Below are positions 58,401-64,000 of a DNA stretch of 64,000 nt, in pieces (position 1 is the first letter of the stretch; each line of letters starts with the position of its first letter). The stretch is from Mesotaenium endlicherianum (taxonomy: Eukaryota; Streptophyta; Zygnematophyceae; Zygnematales; Mesotaeniaceae): positions 142,601 through 206,600 of the forward strand of contig WELA01001907.1 of the NCBI GenBank assembly GCA_009602735.1, in the 5' to 3' direction. A program made the position numbers and the translations under genes. Under the pieces are notes generated by a model. That model worked only from the letters and a program-made list of their open reading frames with translations. It ran no database searches and was not told where the DNA came from.

Positions 58401-59139
58401 GAGTTATGCCCTTTGGCATTTTGGGGTCACATAGCGAACATATTCCATGGTTTTGCACCTAAGTCAGTGGGATGTGTTTTGGCTATATTATGGTCAATTG
58501 AACGAGAGCGCCTTTGCTATTCAGTCCTCTGATGTTGTGTATGTGCTTATACATGCTTGTATGCCGGTAGGCAGGAGGCCATGAGTTTCTAAAGGAGAAG
58601 CTCTAATCCTCAAGCTTGCCTCTTTCTTATGCCTTGTGTTAGTGTGCAACTATGGCACACTATAATAAGTGAGTCAAGGGGTATAGATGAGTAAATGGAA
58701 TTCAATATAAGGGCAAAATTTGCAGCCTGATTTACACGCTTCCACCTATCTTTGATGTTATATATTTAAATGAAATATATATCTTGAATAAGGAAGATTC
58801 ATTTTACAAGGAGAAGATGTCAGCAGCATGGTAGGTCTGGAGACGCCACCAGTGGCCCTTATATGAAAGCTGGGGGGAACGCTCATATAGTTGCAGGCTG
58901 TACAGGTGGCATCGATGTCAGATGCGAGGCGCGACGTCAACTTTTCTAGCAGCATGAAGGAGCTCAAAGTCTACGAGGGTGCCCCAATGAAGCTCCCTCT
59001 CATGATAGAGGATCCTAGCTTCAAGAAGAGATTTCGACTTAGTAATTTTGGGAACGGCTAGGTCGACGCGTGGACGGGTGAGCTCAAAGAAGGCAAGATT
59101 TATCAAGGATTCAACTTCTAATTGCACCGCCGCCAGTGT
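58401..59139. other. Unassigned stretch with possible gypsy decay
   Basis: No convincing gene. The last 0.3 kb before 59140 may be the upstream part of the reverse-transcriptase scrap, but no motif is readable. Confidence 0.4.
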
Positions 59140-59420
59140 AATGCGAGTGAAGAAGGACCTCTTGAGACAGTAGTTAGCGAAGAGGACGTGCGATGACTAT
59201 TGTGCGCTGAACGAGGTCACCAAGCAAGACCGCTGCCGTATGCCTACAATTGACGAGACCTTTGACGACGTGAGTACTGTACCTGGCTCTCCGATCTATA
59301 TCTAAAACAAGGTTTCAACCAGATACCCATTGCAGAGTAGAAAAGGCACAAGACAGTGTCCAAAGGTACCTAAAGGCTCTACCAGTTGAAGACGATTTCT
59401 TTTGGCCTGAAGAACGCACC
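59140..59420 (+). pseudogene. Gypsy reverse-transcriptase scrap
   Basis: CDDYCALNEVTKQDRCRMPT and TIDETFDDV match the gypsy RT block CVDYRALN-(T/K)I-DELLD, followed by traces of the FGL-NAP block right before element D. Short and heavily decayed; family not assigned. D is inserted into it. Confidence 0.65.
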
Positions 59421-60133
59421 TGTAAGGTTATGAAAGTGTAATTTGTTTCTTTGTAGTATTTTATATGCATAGAGTGTGATTTAAGAAGTACTTTGGCCCT
59501 TATTTCAAGTCATTTGGACAAGTATTGAGATAGTTATGAATTTTGGAAGTTTTTAGTGAGTTTTTATTGTCACAGATTCTATTTAGTGACAAGGACAGGT
59601 CTAGTGACGAAAATTTTGGTTGGAGTCCAAGAAGTAGGACATTGAAACATGAGGGTTCCAAAAAGTACGTACAATTACGTAGAGTGCCAAAGTGATCGTG
59701 GAATTTCTAGAAACTCCGTGAGGAGTTAGTGAATTGTGTAGTAGAATATTATAGAGTGTGATTGTGTGCATGTGAGTGTGCTAGCTTGTCCAACTAGGCA
59801 AGGTTACCTACACGGAAGGAGCCATAGGAGAAGGTTCTCGAGGTTCTTTGCTAGAGAGGACACTTAGAGTTAAAGGATAAAATGGAAAGCACAAGGAAGT
59901 AGAGGGGGCTTATTCTAGTCTAACCTTCGTATCTTGTACACGACTTTTCTTAATAAAGTGAGTTCTTTTCCACTCCTCTCTCATGTAGCCCTCTAACTCT
60001 TGCAAGGGTGGCATACCACCAGGCCACTCCACCTTGTGTATGCAACTAGAAAAGTTCCTCGTGCACGCTTCCACTCGCGGGTGAGGGTGCGTGAGTGTGC
60101 ATGGGCGCACTCCCCGCACCCTCTCCCCTTTCA
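59421..60133 (+). repeat. D 5' LTR
   Basis: 713 bp, TGTAAGGTTATGAAAG to CTCCCCTTTCA. Its first about 300 bp match 63386-63694 closely. Confidence 0.85.
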
Positions 60134-60135
60134 CA

Positions 60136-60147
60136 TGGTATAGGAGC
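60136..60147 (+). promoter_or_regulatory. D primer-binding site (tRNA-iMet)
   Basis: TGGTATAGGAGC two bases after the LTR, one base away from TGGTATCGGAGC. Confidence 0.8.
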
Positions 60148-63100
60148 TACCTAGTTGCTTCATTTGGAGGAGGAGCTTTGGTTGGTGCTGCATGTAGGAG
60201 TGTAGAGAGAGTGTAGAGGAGAAGCAAAGATGACTTATAAGTTGCTAAAGGCAGCCATGAAGACATTGATGCTAGCTAGCATCTCACTCTCTTGAAGAAG
60301 GGAGGAGATGGGAAGAGGGAGGTGCTCCATGAAGTGTTAACTTGGATGCAACCAGATTTTTGTACGTCTTCTTTATAGTATGAGGAGGTTGCCCAAGCAT
60401 GGTAGTGATATAAGTAATATAGAGCAACCTTTTCTTGAGTATGGAGGCATATGAGCATGAATAATATCTGGAGTTTACACGGCTGGATTTTTCCTTAAAG
60501 ATGCAAGCTCTTTGGTGTTAAGCACTTTCTTTGAGGGGGGCATAGCATAGAGGTGATAGTGGCTAGAAAGGAGTGTGTGCCCATCTTTATTTCAGATCTT
60601 CAATGAAGGTGGAGCAGATTTTAAGGGTAGGCAACCGGGGACTTAGCAAGCATGTGTACTTGCAAGTCTAGGAGCTTTGGCGAGCATAGCATTCGCAAGC
60701 TCAAGAGGTGCTCATGAGAACCTCAAGAGAGGGTGCACCGAGATGTTGCACCAAGATGGCCAAATATGTGGCCAGATTTGGGTTGCCTTGCATCACTCCT
60801 ATGTAGCCACTGGTTATTTGAGGCCAGCCATGATGGAGCTTGGTACCTTGTATGGAGATTGAAGAAGCCTCAAGTGAAGAGAAGCATCGTGGAGAAGGCT
60901 TGGAGCAAGAAGAAGTATTCCAGATTTTTCTTCAAAGAGGAGAGATGGAGATCGAGCCTTTCAAGTTCAAATTTCTCTTTTCTTATGGAGGAGTGTACTA
61001 CGGATTATATGGTGTTGAGAACTATGATGAAGACGAGCCTATGGTGTGGAAGAAGAAGCAAGGTATGAAGTTGGTGCAAGAGGGCTAGTGCAAGAAATGT
61101 CTCCCACTTGAAGCGTGTGTGCCATTAGTTGTGTGATGGCATAGTTAAGGGGCAGATTTTGGTGCATCTATGGAAGCTCTTCATGTGAAAGTAGAGCACC
61201 AATGCAAGCTGGGTTTAGTAGTAAAAAGTGTCATTGGGGTGACCAAGGCTAGAGTGCACTCAAGAAGCTAAGCATGGGGAAGGAGTTGCACAAAGAGAGT
61301 AGCCTATCCTCTAGTGCTTTAGTGCACGGGTCAAGTGAAGACCAAGGAGGAGTATGGTCAAGTGAGGATAGTGAAATAGGTGGAGGTAGATATGACCACA
61401 AGTAGCTATCTTCAGCCCGCTAGCAAAGAAGCGACGGGGGAAGGTGAAGGTGAAGGAGAAGCGCTTGTTTTGGTGACCTTGGCCCGGTCATCACACGGAG
61501 CAAGCGTGCCTCCTAACAACCTTGGCGAATGTACATCGCCGGNTGCCGGTGGAGCCTGTAGAGGTGTATGATCCCCTTGCTCATATATAGAGCAGACCCC
61601 AACTGCTCAAGTGGAGGAGCTCTTAGAAAGTGAGCTCAAGAGAAGTCCGCTTGCAAGACAAAGTGTGTGCGAGCACAAGATGAGGTGCAAGCACTAAGAC
61701 TATGTGCGTATGCCCAAGTTATGGAGTTCTTGGAGGTGTTCCAGGTGTGTTTCTTGGAGCCTGGTGCAAAGGCTTACCTTCAAGGAGAAGCAGGAGTATG
61801 TGGGAGTGAGCATCCAGCCAAAAAGAAGACTATGATGGAGTTTGGTGCACCACGAGCGAGAGTACGCGCTCATGCCTTGTAAGATTTATTATTGTCGCTT
61901 GATGGACTCTACGACTTTATGGATATGGACCTATAAGGAGGAGACCAAGTGTTATGGGGCTGATATGTCCTGCCTATGATGGAGATATGTGACAAGGACT
62001 TGGACATGAAGCTAGAAGAATCAGCGCCTATACAAGCAAGGAAGAGAGAGGCGTAAAATCTGGACTTGGACACTCGAGTGGTAAGCACCTTACCTTCATG
62101 ATGAGGGGGGGGAATGTTATAGTTGTTTATAGTGCTTGTAAGCAAGGTCAAACCAGTCCCATGAGTTCATTTGTAACTAAGAGATTTGAAGTGGAAAGAA
62201 GTTTGAGAGCAAGAGCTTGGAAGATACTCAAATCTGTCTATGATGGAGGGTTTTACGGGTACGCGAGCGCGAGGGTAAAAGTTGGCAGATTTTGGCTACT
62301 TTTTGCCTATTTGGGAGAGAGTGGGTAATATTTTCACTAGAAGTCCTACATGATGTGGGAGGCCTAGTATGAGGCCTGCCTTGAGTTATAGTCAAGTTTC
62401 TGAATCAGGGGTTTAAGCATGTGCCATTTGTAGGCGCGGGAGCTTTATCCATGTTCCGCGCGTCTGCGTCCTACGAGCGTGAGGCACAAAGTGACGATCT
62501 CGTTTGAGTGTTAGACTTTGATTCAGATTCTGAAAGTTTGTGGAGAGTCCTATGGGTTGAGATTCAGAAAAAGTAAATTTTTTTATAAAACTATTAATTT
62601 AAGTCCTGACAGTGCCACATGGCGGTCTGCTGGACTGCCGTGCGAGCCACATGTGTGATGCAAGGCGCAATCTGATTTTATGGTCTTAGACTCAAAATCA
62701 GGGGAAACAGAGCATACCAGTGAGTTTAGAGGGGTGATTTTATGTAGATTGCACAACTTTCAGGCTAAAAATGTCAGAAAAGTCAGGGGGCTGCCACATG
62801 GCGTCTTGAGAGGTCACCACGAGTCACGCACACGAGTGAGAGAGTGCAATACCTCTACAAGGAGTATGGCTTAGAGCTAGAGGTAGCTAAGGGTACCAGA
62901 AGGTTCAGGAACATAGTGGAGTCAGGTTCATTATGTAAACAAGTCAAAATTATAAGAGCACCACGAGTAAGCCACATGGCGCGACGAGGAGCTGCCACTT
63001 GTCCAAGAGGGCGAAGAATGAGTATTTTGGTGATTTGGCGGACTATTATGCATTGGATCCAGCATTGGAGTATGTGGAGATGATGGAGGGAGTATGTTAC

Positions 63101-63368
63101 AACATTTATGAAGATATTGGCCTAATTCCGAGACGAAGGAATTGAAGAGAAGATGCACTTGTGTTAGGACACGCCATGTGTGGAGCCAATGTATGCGATG
63201 GAGCATTTACTAAGTGGAGCAAGTTTGGAGTGTTAAGTATCATCCTGTAGCCTGTTCAAGACCTGCAACTTGAATAATATATGTGAACATGTATTTTTCT
63301 AGCGTATATGTGAGCTCAATTCCTCATATGACGTCACTTATGCTTAGTATGCGTCGAGGACGTCGCAT
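60148..63368 (+). other. D interior
   Basis: Repetitive, Lys/Glu/Gly-biased short frames with no reverse transcriptase or integrase motif. The only family link is the stretch near 61380-61571. A G-run followed by TGTTATAG at 62105-62120 looks like a polypurine tract next to an LTR start of another family, but no far end was found. An ambiguous base lies at 61543. Confidence 0.45.
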
Positions 63369-63385
63369 CTTGAGGAGGGGGATGA
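63369..63385 (+). promoter_or_regulatory. D polypurine tract
   Basis: CTTGAGGAGGGGGATGA next to the 3' LTR, preceded by GCGTCGAGGACGTCGCAT, which is also found next to the tract of C1. Confidence 0.82.
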
Positions 63386-63694
63386 TGTAAGATTATGAAA
63401 GTGAAGTTTGTTTCTTTGTAGTATTTTATATGCATAGAGTGTGATTTAATAAGAACTTTAACCCTTATTTCAAGTCATTTGGACAAGTATTGAGATAGTT
63501 ATGAATTTTGGAAGTTTTTAGTGAGTTTTTAATGTCACATATTCTATTTAGTGACAAGGACAGGTCCAGTGACGAAAATTTCGGTTGGAGTCCAGGAAGT
63601 AGGACATTGAAACATGAGGGTTCCAGAAAGTACGTACAATTACGTAGAGTGCCAAAGTGATCGTGAAATTTCTAAAAACTCCGTGAGGAGTTAG
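63386..63694 (+). repeat. D 3' LTR, first 309 bp
   Basis: Homologous to 59421-59730 with few differences, ending at GTTAG where the family-B LTR starts. Confidence 0.85.
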
Positions 63695-64000
63695 TGAAAT
63701 GAATCGACTTATCAAATAGGCGATTAACAATTAATAAAGATCTTTATATCAGCAAGTAATCTTTATGGTATTTTCCGTTAATTGGATTGACGGCAAAGGA
63801 CAACACACTAGCAGTGAATAATACTCGTCAGTCAAACGAGAGTAAACTAGCATCAATAATGCAAATCAGTAAACTCATACATAAGCAAGGTTAGAAGACA
63901 GTGCGTATCGATGGCTTCTCGCCTCATATTCAGATCTCTCTCAGTAAGCTGTACAAGAGAGTTGGCCTCGTTTCCAAATGCCGAACTCGAGAGCAATGCC
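63695..64000 (-). repeat. Family-B LTR running off the window
   Basis: TGAAATGAATCGACTT onward, collinear with 503-806 and 54902-55205. About 300 of an expected 720-746 bp are visible. Inserted in the D 3' LTR, so younger than D. Whether an internal region follows cannot be seen. Confidence 0.85.

Larger units (their letters stand above)
59421..63694 (+). mobile_element. D: C-related gypsy element without recognisable RT
   Basis: 5' LTR 59421-60133, primer site, about 3.2 kb interior, polypurine tract, and the first 309 bp of the 3' LTR, which is cut by a family-B LTR at 63695. LTR ends (TGTAAG..CCCTTTCA) and the sequence around the polypurine tract match family C. The interior has only short frames. 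One (61380-61571, LVTLARSSHGASVPPNNLGE) resembles the C1 segment between protease and RT. Either a heavily decayed or a non-autonomous element. Confidence 0.75.

Overview
This window is a eukaryotic, plant-like stretch made almost wholly of transposable elements. I see no intact host gene, tRNA gene or rRNA gene. Five Ty3/gypsy LTR-retroelement families (named here A to E) are stacked inside one another. All those with a visible primer-binding site use one matching the 3' end of initiator tRNA-Met. Families A, B and C show integrase C-terminal GPY/F and chromodomain sequence (chromoviruses). Two piggyBac DNA transposons sit at TTAA sites. The initiator-Met primer sites, the chromoviruses, piggyBac in the same genome, and a cytosine-methyltransferase fossil next to a gypsy-type LTR together suggest a streptophyte alga of the Chara/Klebsormidium kind. 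That assignment is inference and could be wrong.

Layout. 1-502 is unassigned. 503-7907 is a 720-bp family-B LTR split by A1 (890-7569), a young, whole-looking element with 503-bp LTRs and a perfect 5-bp target duplication (GGTAG). 7908-8401 is unassigned. 8402-13142 is E0, a 5'-truncated family-E fossil with its 3' LTR. From 13143 to 55647 runs one old minus-strand family-B element, B3, opened by at least five later insertions: B2 (14834-26413, same family, plus strand), which carries piggyBac P1 (23037-26327) in its 3' LTR; C1 (26706-33565), which carries a solo family-C LTR (29189-29945); piggyBac P2 (35315-38610); and A2 (41396-54733), which itself holds E1 (47593-54666). The 5' LTR of B3 ends at 55647.

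Right of this nest, 55648-57640 holds a decayed C5-cytosine DNA methyltransferase-like sequence followed by a diverged B-like LTR (about 57658-58400). A scrap of another gypsy reverse transcriptase follows (about 59140-59420). D (59421-63694) comes next: a C-related element with LTRs, primer site and polypurine tract but no recognisable reverse transcriptase. Its 3' LTR is cut by another family-B LTR that runs off the window.

The order of nesting gives relative ages: B3 is oldest; B2, C1, P2 and A2 are younger than B3; P1 is younger than B2; E1 is younger than A2. A1 and E1 have near-identical LTR pairs and look recent. The points most worth following up are the methyltransferase fossil beside a B-like LTR, an extra coiled-coil ORF downstream of pol in family B, a tandem pair of 5S-rRNA-like promoter segments in the E1 leader, and a 65-bp foldback that stands in for the 5' LTR of A2.
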